Part shown: positions 7,902 to 15,755 of the stretch, in pieces
How the letters are laid out: the number at the start of each line of letters is the position of its first letter
Numbering within the stretch: the stretch's first letter is position 1
Notes under the pieces: generated by a model
Databases searched by the model: none
Seen by the model: the letters and a program-made list of their open reading frames with translations, nothing else
What the model was told of the DNA's origin: nothing
Origin: a virus
DNA: 64,000 nucleotides
Virus record (IMG/VR): IMGVR_UViG_3300032288_005778
Location: 18,389 to 82,388 of that record
Reading direction: 5' to 3' (one strand)
Translations under genes and position numbers: made by a program

Positions 7902-8152
7902 CTTGCAATTAACCCAGTTCCCCAAGTCCGGTTTCACCTTTCAGATCCTTATTCTTAGTAATTGTTCTAATACTTGCAATTAACCCAGTTCCCCAAGTCC
8001 GGTTTCACCTCGATTAATAGATCAAGGGCTTTATCGCTTAACTTGCAATTAACCCAGTTCCCCAAGTCCGGTTTCACCATTTTCTCAGCTATATATTCGT
8101 TTTTGCAAATAATAACTTGCAATTAACCCAGTTCCCCAAGTCCGGTTTCACC
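7902..8152 (-). CRISPR. CRISPR-like mini-array: four identical 37-bp repeats, three unique spacers
   Basis: Identical 37-nt units at 7902-7938, 7973-8009, 8042-8078 and 8116-8152 (plus strand begins CTTGCAATTAACCCAG and ends GGTTTCACC). They are separated by unrelated segments of 34, 32 and 37 nt. Diverged copies lie at 7813-7849 (2 mismatches) and about 7203-7239. Read on the minus strand, each repeat precedes its spacer, as in type V CRISPR and TnpB omega-RNA guides. The repeat can pair ACTTG with CAAGT around an inner AAC-TGG-GTT hairpin. The first repeat overlaps the end of the TnpB gene. No cas1/cas2 is present. An alternative is amplification of a coding or transposon-end sequence. Confidence 0.5.
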
Positions 8153-9886
8153 TGCCGTATCCCAGATCGTAAGCTGTGTAAAGGTTTCATCCCCCGATCG
8201 CGCGGATCTCTTATTTTTCTTTGTTCCAGGCTTTTGAGTTTTCGCTGAATTAGCTGAAATGCTTACTGGGTAAGGTGCGCGGGTGCTTGGTAAATTGTCA
8301 AGGTTCAGATTGCTTACGGTGTCTGCTTTTGGGGTTATTTTCACGGCTTTAGAGGTTTTTACATCCCCCCTTCCGCGCTGAGTTCCCCTTTCGGGGTTTA
8401 ATTGGGAGGAATATCCATCTTCCGGTGGTGCTTGCACACCTTCCTGGTGACATTCTTTCTCAGAATCAGAGCCAGGCTTTCGGGTTTCCCCATGTTCCCA
8501 CGCCCAAGCGCGGTACACTGCTGATAATTGTTTTTTGCCTTTGAGTAAGATGTTCTTGGCTGCGTTAGAATCACGTCCTTCAGTGTGACCACATTCTGTA
8601 CAGCGGTGAGTTCTTTCGCTCAATGCTTTCTTTATTTTAGCACCACATTTTGAACAGTCAACCGTAGTGAAATGAGCAGCAACTTTTACAAACTCTCTAT
8701 CAGTATCTTTACACTTTGTTTCAATCTTACTGATTAAATCACCCAGCGCTGAATCAGCAAAACTTTTGTTTAACCCGGCTTTACGTTTTGCACCGTTCTG
8801 TTCATAGCCATTGCCGTCTTCACGCTTTTTGGCTTTGGGTTTACGGTTCAGATTTTGTATCTTTAAGTCTTCCATCACAATCCCAGAATACTCACGCACA
8901 ACCTTAGTAGATAACTTATGGTTAAAAGCGTTGCGGCTGCGGCGGATCTTCTCATGGTGTAGGGCTATTTTTTGATAGGTTTTCTTCTGATTACATCCTC
9001 CTTTCTTCTGCCTAGATGCTTTACGCTGTAACCGTTTTAGCTTGGTTTGTTGTTTCCTAAATAACTTAGGCGGCTCAACTTCTCTACCCTGATCTGTGGT
9101 AATAACTGACAGTAAACCCGGATCAATTCCCACTGATTTATCAGATTTTGGCAATGGGTCATTGGGAATATCAACACATACATGAAGATAATAACCTGAT
9201 GGTTCTTTAACTATTCTAGCTGACCCCCATTCCTGCCAATCATATCTATCAAATAATCCCTTAACTTTAATTTTACCAAGCTTAGGGAACTGGACATAAC
9301 CATTATTTGAACCGGGTATTTTTTCTGGTTTTAGTTCTTTGAGTAAACCCCCGGCATTGAGATTAACAAGTGACTTGATTTTATCATTTCTCCCTTTGAA
9401 TTTTGGCTTTCTACCGGGGTGTTTTGGGGTGACGTAAGCTTTCCATGATTTCTTTAAAGAATCAATCACCCCTGCCTTAAATTTAGTGGGAACATCTGCC
9501 ATAAAGTCAGGAATATTGTCACTCCTATAAAATTCACATTGCCCATATTTATCAGGGTTTTCAATGTGTAAATATTGCCTAATTTCACAATAGGGATGAC
9601 CGTTCTTAGGTCTGATGACACCTGTACCAACCAAGCGGACTTTCTCCCATTTCTCAGTAGACTTACCCTTTTTATCTTCAGTAACAACCTTTCGCCATTT
9701 CCACTGTAGAACCACACCATCGGGAATAACGCGATCGCCTATTTCTTTTTCTCTGTAATATTTCTGTCTTCCTGCTAACTTTAAGGATAGCCCTGTATTC
9801 CACACCCATTTAAGTTTGTTCAGCCATTGCTCAATAGTTTGTGCCTGGGCAATAGTAGGGTACATTTTAAATTCAAGGGTCTTCAT
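8123..9886 (-). CDS. tnpB: TnpB-type RNA-guided RuvC endonuclease (IS605/IS1341, Cas12 ancestor family)
   Basis: 587 aa, longer than the ~400 aa typical of TnpB. The catalytic set is intact: RuvC-I Asp255 (VGIDPG), RuvC-II Glu339 (GIVMEDL), zinc ribbon C411/C414...C429/C432, and RuvC-III Asp439 (GRDSNAA). It has an ~80-residue insertion after the N-terminal helix (~40-125) and a ~135-residue polar C-terminal tail. The tail's last codons and stop lie inside the first unit of the repeat array. TnpB proteins cut DNA using a guide RNA read from the 3' end of their own gene, so this layout is suggestive. No tnpA is present. AGGAAG lies upstream of the ATG. Confidence 0.85.
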   Translation of the reverse strand: MKTLEFKMYPTIAQAQTIEQWLNKLKWVWNTGLSLKLAGRQKYYREKEIGDRVIPDGVVLQWKWRKVVTEDKKGKSTEKWEKVRLVGTGVIRPKNGHPYCEIRQYLHIENPDKYGQCEFYRSDNIPDFMADVPTKFKAGVIDSLKKSWKAYVTPKHPGRKPKFKGRNDKIKSLVNLNAGGLLKELKPEKIPGSNNGYVQFPKLGKIKVKGLFDRYDWQEWGSARIVKEPSGYYLHVCVDIPNDPLPKSDKSVGIDPGLLSVITTDQGREVEPPKLFRKQQTKLKRLQRKASRQKKGGCNQKKTYQKIALHHEKIRRSRNAFNHKLSTKVVREYSGIVMEDLKIQNLNRKPKAKKREDGNGYEQNGAKRKAGLNKSFADSALGDLISKIETKCKDTDREFVKVAAHFTTVDCSKCGAKIKKALSERTHRCTECGHTEGRDSNAAKNILLKGKKQLSAVYRAWAWEHGETRKPGSDSEKECHQEGVQAPPEDGYSSQLNPERGTQRGRGDVKTSKAVKITPKADTVSNLNLDNLPSTRAPYPVSISANSAKTQKPGTKKNKRSARSGDETFTQLTIWDTAGETGLGELG

Positions 9887-10006
9887 GTCCGTTGTCTTCC
9901 TGTTGTTTTTGTCAATTGGTGTTAATACAAATAGCTACTCAAGTAATCTTGGGGTGTTTCCCTCTGATGCAGATATTAGCAAGTAATATTTGCCAATCAT
10001 GTTCAT

Positions 10007-10894
10007 TCAGTTCACCATACTTATCTTTGAATTTTCAAGTAAAACAGCATCAGCATTATGTAGCCCGACAGAGCGAGTCCAGTAACGAAGCTGACAGGGT
10101 TTAATAATATATATGTTTTTACCCGCGTAAACCTTTAAATTACGTTGTGTAAAAACGTGATCAGCAAACTTTGATGGTACTTGTTTTGCAATACTTTCAA
10201 GCACGGTTATCAAGTCATCAGCGTGAACAGTTTGTATAATTTGCTCACGACCCGGATATGGTACTATACTAAATTTAACTACTTGCAGTGGTGCATCAGT
10301 AATATCAAATATGTCCGCAGCTATGCTTTTTTCCTTGAGCGTATCAAAAAGTGGTTGAATCACACCCATAAAGCTCAAGGTGTATGCTTCTAGATCAGTA
10401 ATTTCAGGTTTATTGAATGTTACTGATGTCTTATTTATATACAGATGAGTTGTATCTTCAACTAAGACGCGCTCACCATTACTTAGTCCGTAGAGATCAA
10501 ATACAGTCTGATCCAATTGGTGTTTCAAATCTTCAACAGATTTAGGAAAAGATTCACGTAGCTTACTTTCTGCTTCAACGATTTGATTAATCAATCCTTT
10601 ATTGTCTTCCGAGGGCTTAGGCACAGAAAGTCTCACCAAGTCCTGTGTTTTTGTTCCTAAGCACTCACTACTCAAGGTGGCAAAGATGAAGTAACTGGCA
10701 ATTGACGAATTAATTACCCCATTCAAGTAAGAGTAATTTTCTATTTCCTCAATTTTGGAGAATGAGTTTAATTTTTGGATTAAGTGCATATCCCTGGTTG
10801 TCACTACTACCTTGTCTTCTTGGATCTGCTTAACATATTCCTGAATCACATTAAATAATTGATAATAGGAATTTTCAATTTTGTTGATGCTCAT
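10007..10894 (-). CDS. Restriction/methylase-associated specificity-like protein (295 aa)
   Basis: The segment YLNGVINSSIASYFIFATLS...LVRLSVPKP followed by LDQTVFDLYGLSNGE resembles the target-recognition end of type IIG (Eco57I-like) restriction-methylation enzymes. There is no methylase or nuclease domain. The C-terminus (IYIIKPCQLRYWTRSVGLHN) matches a module seen again at 26705-27082. It is either a remnant of a larger R-M enzyme or a stand-alone partner or decoy. It lies 120 nt upstream of tnpB on the same strand. No clear ribosome binding site; a GCCGC/GCGGC hairpin (10920-10941) lies in the leader. Confidence 0.5.
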   Translation of the reverse strand: MSINKIENSYYQLFNVIQEYVKQIQEDKVVVTTRDMHLIQKLNSFSKIEEIENYSYLNGVINSSIASYFIFATLSSECLGTKTQDLVRLSVPKPSEDNKGLINQIVEAESKLRESFPKSVEDLKHQLDQTVFDLYGLSNGERVLVEDTTHLYINKTSVTFNKPEITDLEAYTLSFMGVIQPLFDTLKEKSIAADIFDITDAPLQVVKFSIVPYPGREQIIQTVHADDLITVLESIAKQVPSKFADHVFTQRNLKVYAGKNIYIIKPCQLRYWTRSVGLHNADAVLLENSKISMVN

Positions 10895-11425
10895 GGTGTT
10901 TTGTGTTATATTATCAGTTGCCGCTCCCCCAAACTAGCGGCTAAGTACCTGGTAATAGAAACGTGGTTATTGGTACTAACCGCGTTTTTGGGTATTTATT
11001 TAGAATAGCACAAATCTGGTAATTTAAAAATATTTTTTATATTAAAAATTAGACATTAACTGATAGTTGCATACACCTTAAATTTTTACCCCAGTCATGT
11101 TTCAACTGATCCCTGCTTTCTTTTGTAAGACAATAATGTCAGACAATGTAAACAATGTAGACAAATAAAAACAACCACAAAACCCGTCAATTTAACCACT
11201 GGGTTCTTATTACTTATTGAGAATTGGTAGATTAATAAATGTCTGCTTAATCAGCAGACAGTATTGCACAGGTGACAACCAAGTTATTAGTATAGCATTT
11301 ATAGCAAGTTATTTATACAACAATTAAGCAGTTACAAAATTCCGTATACTTTAGGGTTGGCACTGGAAAACTATAAGGATATTATAGGGATATAGAGACA
11401 AGAGAGGCTAGGCTAAAATAACATT
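10895..11425. other. 530-nt AT-rich gene-free region
   Basis: Divergent intergenic region between the minus-strand R-M-like gene and a plus-strand RHH-like gene. It contains two hairpins, GCCGC/GCGGC at 10920-10941 and GGTTA/TAACC at 10965-10981 (followed on the plus strand by a T-run). Beyond these I see no coding frame with a ribosome binding site and no tRNA. Confidence 0.5.
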
Positions 11426-11680
11426 ATGACTAGAAAACAAGAGAGTATCACGCTCTCCATATCTGAAGAAGAAAAATCAAAACTGGAGAAGCACTGCTTG
11501 GAGTTCGATTGCTATTGGGGGAAAGATAAGCCCAACATATCTAAACTGTTTAAGCAAGTAGCAAATGGAGACATAATTTTATCCCGTCCTGATGTCCCCA
11601 AGGACAAGCAAGCTTCTTTGATCAAGCAAGCGATCGCACTTATTCAAAAAGGATTGTCAATTTTAATAGAATTAATTTAG
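11426..11680 (+). CDS. Small RHH-like regulator candidate (84 aa)
   Basis: The N-terminus (ESITLSISEEEKSKLEKHC) has the strand-helix pattern of ribbon-helix-helix proteins, and the C-terminus is an amphipathic helix. It resembles small cyanobacterial plasmid/phage proteins of this kind; the family is not certain. A good terminator follows immediately. Confidence 0.55.
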   Translation: MTRKQESITLSISEEEKSKLEKHCLEFDCYWGKDKPNISKLFKQVANGDIILSRPDVPKDKQASLIKQAIALIQKGLSILIELI

Positions 11681-11689
11681 TTTTTAAAG

Positions 11690-11711
11690 CGCTCTTGACA
11701 GGGCGTTTTTT
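11690..11711 (+). terminator. Intrinsic terminator
   Basis: CGCTCT-TGAC-AGGGCG stem (one G.T pair) followed by six T, 10 nt after the 84-aa gene. Confidence 0.75.
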
Positions 11712-11719
11712 GTTGTTTA

Positions 11720-11946
11720 ATGAAAGTGTTTGATAAATTTTGGGAACTTGAGGAATCCATAAAAGCCATTAGAGGGACTAGATTAATGGAGTTAATAATT
11801 ACGTCGCTCAACTACAATCAAGTGCCGTCGTGGCGGAAATAAAGCCAATTCCTGTAATTCCTGTTTCTCCCACGAGTCCAGACAAATCAAATCCAGTTCA
11901 CTTACCGTCTGTTTTAGCAAAAACCCTTATAATTCCGATCCGTTAA
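11720..11946 (+). pseudogene. Possible frameshifted small gene
   Basis: ATG 11720 opens 40 codons ending at 11842. A second frame, lacking a start codon, is open from about 11797 to the TAA at 11944-11946 and has coding-like composition (AEIKPIPVIPVSPTSP). Joining the frames near GAGTTAAT (about 11790-11800) would give a ~75-aa protein with a helical first half and a Pro-rich second half. Either an indel broke it or a programmed frameshift joins it. No ribosome binding site is visible. Confidence 0.3.
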
Positions 11947-12039
11947 AATCAACGCTGGAGTCCTTAAAATCAACATTGGAGTCGTTAATTTTAAGGTTTC
12001 ATCTATACTATTAAACAATCTTAATTAACAATCTTAATT
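11943..12039. repeat. Iteron-like tandem repeats
   Basis: Two 21-bp units starting TTAAAATCAAC and ending TGGAGTC plus one base (11943-11963, 11964-11984) are followed by a partial third. Two 13-bp units AACAATCTTAATT lie at 12014-12026 and 12027-12039. The spacing and AT-richness resemble protein-binding iterons of replication origins, but no Rep gene is adjacent. Confidence 0.45.
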
Positions 12040-12071
12040 AAGGGTCTCTAGTTTAAGTACAAGTTAATAAA

Positions 12072-12098
12072 ATGCTCACCAAGGTGCATGGTGAGCAT
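12072..12098. promoter_or_regulatory. Perfect hairpin/operator ATGCTCACC...GGTGAGCAT
   Basis: 9-bp inverted repeat with a 9-nt loop, followed on neither strand by a T-run, so it is more likely an operator or RNA stem than a terminator. It lies about 95 nt upstream of the L,D-transpeptidase-like gene. Confidence 0.35.
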
Positions 12099-12191
12099 AA
12101 TATGTTGAAACCTACTCAATGCAAGTATAGCAAATTTAACCATAAAAATAAAAAACTATTATAATAAGAATAAATTTATCGTTTTTATTTT

Positions 12192-12653
12192 ATGTACTTT
12201 TTAACATTCTTCATGGGATTTGATCGAGACAAGGGACTTGATAATGGCCGCTTAAACTTGCGACATCTTGAGTTGGGAACAATAAATACATGGGTTGCCA
12301 CTAGCTCTGTAGAAAGTAAACAGGGTGCTGAGGATTTTCACGAAAGAGGTGGCTTAATTCCCCCTGAATATCGCGTCCCTGGTTTAAAGAACTGGACTGT
12401 AGCAACCAAGCCAATTCCCATGCCACAAACCAAGGGAGTAGAGGGCAATTTCTACAAAATTGATCCGCACAATGTAACGACTGACAAAGGTGGTACTAGA
12501 GGCGATTTTGGCATACATTTAGATGCAAATGTACCTGGCAGTATGGGTTGTATTGTCATGACAAAAGAGCGATTTAACGATTTTGAAAAGCAGATGGATT
12601 TATTCGCTGACCAAGGCGTTAAGTCCATCCCTTTATTCGTAACCTACAGTTAA
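12192..12653 (+). CDS. L,D-transpeptidase (YkuD)-like cell-wall protein, candidate endolysin
   Basis: 153 aa. The C-terminal half carries GDFGIHLDANVPGSMGCIVM: a His, ~10 residues, then GSxGC, the catalytic His/Cys arrangement of the YkuD and DUF2778-like peptidoglycan enzymes. No signal peptide is evident. In a phage such a protein could remodel or cut peptidoglycan for lysis or entry (inference). The start could also be Met8 (12213); neither has a clear ribosome binding site. It converges with, and overlaps by 4 nt, the cytosine methyltransferase gene. Confidence 0.55.
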   Translation: MYFLTFFMGFDRDKGLDNGRLNLRHLELGTINTWVATSSVESKQGAEDFHERGGLIPPEYRVPGLKNWTVATKPIPMPQTKGVEGNFYKIDPHNVTTDKGGTRGDFGIHLDANVPGSMGCIVMTKERFNDFEKQMDLFADQGVKSIPLFVTYS

Positions 12654-13639
12654 ATTACATTTTTAATAGCTTCACAAATTCGTTGCATAAGCAATGGGGG
12701 AATGGAATTTCCAATTCCCCTAACATCAACCGCAGATTTACCCGACCATTTATAAGAATCAGGAAAAGATTGTATCCGTGCTAGTGCATGGGTACTTAAA
12801 CTCTTGCAGGTATCACCACAGACAATATCAATTATTTTAGAGCGGTTGCCATTGTGTCCATCGTCACCTAACACTGCACGAATAGTCCAACATGGTTCTA
12901 CTGGTGTTTTTACCTTGGGTTTATCACGATATCCAATTCGTTCTACTAATACCATTGAGTCGCCATAGAGTGCTACAGCGTCCTTCTGTCGGGGTGTTAT
13001 CTGTGATTCGGTGAAGTGGGGAATCAGATCACAGATTACTTCATACCACCCAATCCAGTTTTTCTTAAATAGATTAATTTGCCCACTAATTGCTTTTCCG
13101 TACTCAGGAATGATAGCAGGAAAGTCAAGTCCATCAGATACGGCAATACTTAAAAACCGCTTTCGGGATTGAGGTACGCCATAATCAGCAGCATTGTAAA
13201 TACCTTTGCCAATCCGATATCCTCTGTCTATTAAAAATGCTTCAAAGTCCAGATAAACCCTTGATTTAGAATAACTGGGGACGTTTTCTAAAACTATAAA
13301 TTCAGGTTCATATAAACTGTAAAATTCATGGGTTGCACTCAATATATTAGCGCGAACGCTGTCTTTATTGGTAGCTCCGTTAACCACTGAAAAATCTTGA
13401 CAAGGTGGTGAAGTTTGGTGAACTAAAATATCGCCATTCCGGTCTTTTTTAGCGGGGATATCTAGATTCCTAAAGTTAACTTTGGCAATATCTTCTATTA
13501 ATACATCCCCGCAATTAGTTTGATAAAGTTCTGCTATTTTAGGATCAAATTCAATAGCAGATATTGGTTTTAATGCAGTGGACATTGCACCTATAGTTGA
13601 GCCACCGCACCCTGAAAAATGAGTAGAGTAATAAATCAT
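12650..13639 (-). CDS. DNA (cytosine-5) methyltransferase
   Basis: 329 aa with the ordered C5-MTase motifs: I (HFSGCGGSTIGAM, residues 7-19), IV (TSPPCQDFS, catalytic Cys80), VI (ENV, 118-120), VIII (QSRKR) and X (GNSIPPLL near the C-terminus). It would methylate cytosine in a sequence set by the region between VIII and X. No restriction nuclease is adjacent, so it is an orphan, consistent with phage self-protection or regulation. Its ATG overlaps the upstream stop (ATGA), so it is coupled to the 87-aa gene. Confidence 0.92.
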   Translation of the reverse strand: MIYYSTHFSGCGGSTIGAMSTALKPISAIEFDPKIAELYQTNCGDVLIEDIAKVNFRNLDIPAKKDRNGDILVHQTSPPCQDFSVVNGATNKDSVRANILSATHEFYSLYEPEFIVLENVPSYSKSRVYLDFEAFLIDRGYRIGKGIYNAADYGVPQSRKRFLSIAVSDGLDFPAIIPEYGKAISGQINLFKKNWIGWYEVICDLIPHFTESQITPRQKDAVALYGDSMVLVERIGYRDKPKVKTPVEPCWTIRAVLGDDGHNGNRSKIIDIVCGDTCKSLSTHALARIQSFPDSYKWSGKSAVDVRGIGNSIPPLLMQRICEAIKNVI

Positions 13640-13899
13640 CTATGTTTCACCTGTATTGCACCTTGAATTATCAAAAATCTCCAATCAATATTATCTCTGA
13701 TTTTGTTAGAATCACGCTTAAACATGAACCAACTTTGAAGTAATGTTCCACGCCAAAATATTGTATCTAAAATCATAACAAAATGCTCTATGTTTAGGAG
13801 TTTTAAATAAAGCCCATCGGGCTTTAAGTTAAGAACAAAGATGGTTTGTCCATCTTTTTCTATTGCAAAACCTATGTCTTTAGTTCTTTGAATTTTCAT
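13636..13899 (-). CDS. Hypothetical protein (87 aa) coupled to the cytosine methyltransferase
   Basis: Ends in an ATGA overlap with the methyltransferase start. The protein is beta-rich at the N-terminus (GFAIEKDGQTIFVLNL) and aromatic/basic at the C-terminus. No family recognised and no clear ribosome binding site. A perfect hairpin ACCGCT/AGCGGT (13938-13954) lies just upstream. Confidence 0.55.
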   Translation of the reverse strand: MKIQRTKDIGFAIEKDGQTIFVLNLKPDGLYLKLLNIEHFVMILDTIFWRGTLLQSWFMFKRDSNKIRDNIDWRFLIIQGAIQVKHR

Positions 13900-14040
13900 G
13901 TTTTTTAAGTTAATTTACTATTGTTAAAAACAACATTACCGCTTACGTAGCGGTTTTGTTGCGGCAGTCTTACGACGACCCCTAGGCTGTGCCTATTTGA
14001 ATTTTAGCACATACTTAGTTGGGTTTCATTGTTTTAAAAG

Positions 14041-14066
14041 TACCCACTAATGCGTATTAGTGAGTA
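14041..14066 (-). terminator. Hairpin CACTAAT/ATTAGTG after the antirepressor gene
   Basis: Inverted repeat with GCGT loop, 8 nt beyond the antirepressor stop. A near-identical hairpin occurs at 15672-15697. The T-tract on the minus strand is short, so it may be a processing or 3'-protection element. Confidence 0.45.
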
Positions 14067-14073
14067 GCCTTAA

Positions 14074-14823
14074 TTAAATCACGTCAACCACAGATGGATA
14101 CCACTGTAGGGACTGGACGGTTTTATTATGTCCTTTGGCAGTATCTAGAACTATTTGAGAATATTCCTTACCCTCTTCCGTTGGCAACCACAACGGGCTA
14201 GAACTGCTGGTATTTTTAGTTTGCATCCCTTTTTCCATCAAGAGTAAATTCATCCTTCTAGCGGAAATTTCTAGCCCTGTTTTTTGAGCATAAAGTTCTG
14301 CCAATTTACCGGGACGCACCAGTTCCTTTTCCACAGGAATGCCTAAGAGGGTTTTTGATTCTTCCATGGCAGATGCTAACGCAGGATAGTTTTTGGCAAT
14401 CTGATTAGCTTTGACCCCTGCTATTAAACGTAAGTCTATGACTGTACAAGCAAATACCAAGTCTATTGCTGTAGCTATTTGTTGCATTTCCGGTTGCATG
14501 GGAGTCACGCCCGGATAACTACCCGACTTCCTGATCGCTGGTAATACTTCCTCAAATACCCAATCTTGGAACTTTTCAGCACTTGGTAATTTAGAACTAA
14601 AGATGAGTTGGTAAATACCAGCTTCCTCAAGTACAGTCACAGACTGCATTCCGCCAGGGGTCTGGGTTTTACAGACCCCTTTATTTTTATCCTTCACTAG
14701 TCTAAAAACAGCATCAGCGGGGTTTTTAAATCCCAATACTGTAGCTACATCATTAGCGACGGGTTTGCCGTCCACAAATCTAATTTCTTGACTGTCAAAT
14801 TGAAAAACTGCTAAACTATCCAT
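14074..14823 (-). CDS. BRO-N family phage antirepressor
   Basis: 249 aa. The N-terminal ~105 residues are a BRO-N domain: MDSLAVFQFDSQEIRFVDGK, then ANDVATVLGFKNPADAV, LEEAGIYQLIFSSK, and FQDWVFEEVLPAIRKSGSY. The C-terminal half is helical and resembles antirepressor C-terminal DNA-binding modules (GLEISARRMNLLLMEKGMQ). Such proteins counter phage repressors or regulate early genes. Its first codons and 5' leader are duplicated at 16413-16484. The leader can fold into nested stems (14850-14900). Confidence 0.85.
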   Translation of the reverse strand: MDSLAVFQFDSQEIRFVDGKPVANDVATVLGFKNPADAVFRLVKDKNKGVCKTQTPGGMQSVTVLEEAGIYQLIFSSKLPSAEKFQDWVFEEVLPAIRKSGSYPGVTPMQPEMQQIATAIDLVFACTVIDLRLIAGVKANQIAKNYPALASAMEESKTLLGIPVEKELVRPGKLAELYAQKTGLEISARRMNLLLMEKGMQTKNTSSSSPLWLPTEEGKEYSQIVLDTAKGHNKTVQSLQWYPSVVDVI

Positions 14824-14874
14824 ATTGGCCTACTTTACTTAGGTTGATTACCAGTGATATCGCCGTTGGGAATG
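14803..14874. repeat. 72-bp direct repeat, copy 1 (antirepressor start and leader)
   Basis: Identical over 72 bp to 16413-16484. It covers the first codons of the BRO gene and its leader. Confidence 0.9.
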
Positions 14875-14900
14875 TTGATACCATTCTTAACGGTGCTGGT
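14850..14900 (-). promoter_or_regulatory. Structured leader of the antirepressor gene
   Basis: Three nested helices lie between a TATAAT-like box and the ATG: 14850-54 with 14896-900 (ACCAG/CTGGT), 14863-67 with 14889-93 (CCGTT/AACGG), and 14870-74 with 14882-86 (GAATG/CATTC). The copy at 16460-16511 keeps the outer and apical helices while the middle one changes (CGC/GCG). Confidence 0.45.
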
Positions 14901-14904
14901 ATTT

Positions 14905-15108
14905 TAATTATAACACTTAATCGCAAATATAACTACACTTATTGATATAATAATCATGTACTTTTATTGATAGCCATGGGTAATCAAAGGACTACAATCC
15001 AAGCTGATTAATAACTGAAGATTTAGGTGGTTTTATTCTTCAGCAGATGCTTTTAAATAATTGACAAAAAAATTCTTCTGCATATTATTAAGTGATTTTT
15101 GTGGCTAG
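14905..15108. other. Intergenic region with a second duplicated patch
   Basis: About 45 bp starting at the AACACTTAATCGCAAATAT patch (about 14912) recurs with few changes around 15630-15665. No gene with a ribosome binding site seen. CTGAAG/CTTCAG arms occur at about 15016-15042. Confidence 0.45.
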
Positions 15109-15498
15109 TCAATCTTCAACAAATGATAGATAAAACTCGCCCGAGAACTTCCATCCATCAATCCTGGAATAGGCATTGCCATAGGAAAAGATATCTTTTT
15201 TGAATATTTTAATAAAGCATTTACCATGTTTTTCCTCTTGGTAATCTTCAATAAAAACACCATTTAAACCAGTAATTGAAGGGCAAAATCTGACATAAGG
15301 AGGAGATATAACAACTGCTAGTTTGGGAGTAGTCAGGGGAGGGCTAGAGCATTTGTAAGTTATTACTCCATACTCAGCTAATATATTAATAGCCGTCTCA
15401 CCCCCAATCAGTCCTACGTCTTTTGCCTTTTGCAATGCGTAGTCCCAGTCAATTAAAACAGCTACATTGGTGTTTTTGAATGGATTTAAAGTTTTCAT
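15109..15498 (-). CDS. Hypothetical protein (129 aa)
   Basis: Soluble mixed alpha/beta protein; the N-terminal helix (DWDYALQKAKDVGLIGGETAINILAEYG) is followed by beta-rich, aromatic sequence. No family recognised, no clear ribosome binding site. It lies between two copies of a duplicated intergenic patch, in the minus-strand cluster with the antirepressor. Confidence 0.5.
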   Translation of the reverse strand: MKTLNPFKNTNVAVLIDWDYALQKAKDVGLIGGETAINILAEYGVITYKCSSPPLTTPKLAVVISPPYVRFCPSITGLNGVFIEDYQEEKHGKCFIKIFKKDIFSYGNAYSRIDGWKFSGEFYLSFVED

Positions 15499-15671
15499 AG
15501 TTTTAGTTTGTTTGCTATTTAAATAGTGAAGCCGATTAATGAATAATGGATTTTATGTTAAAACTCTGTTGTAAATATTATAATATATTTAGATACTGGA
15601 ACAAATACCATAAACAAAGTTTTAATATAACACTTAATTGCAAATATGACTACAGTTATTGATATAATAAA

Positions 15672-15697
15672 TACCCACTAAAGCGTATTAGTGGGTA
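15672..15697 (-). terminator. Perfect hairpin TACCCACTAA/TTAGTGGGTA
   Basis: 10-bp stem, 6-nt loop, 59 nt downstream of the 118-aa gene on the minus strand. It is related in sequence to 14041-14066, which suggests a dispersed 3'-end element of this genome. Confidence 0.5.
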
Positions 15698-15755
15698 CAA
15701 AAGATTCAAGTTAAATCGTTAATCGAGTTTTGCGACGCTTAAATCTGTATTCGAT

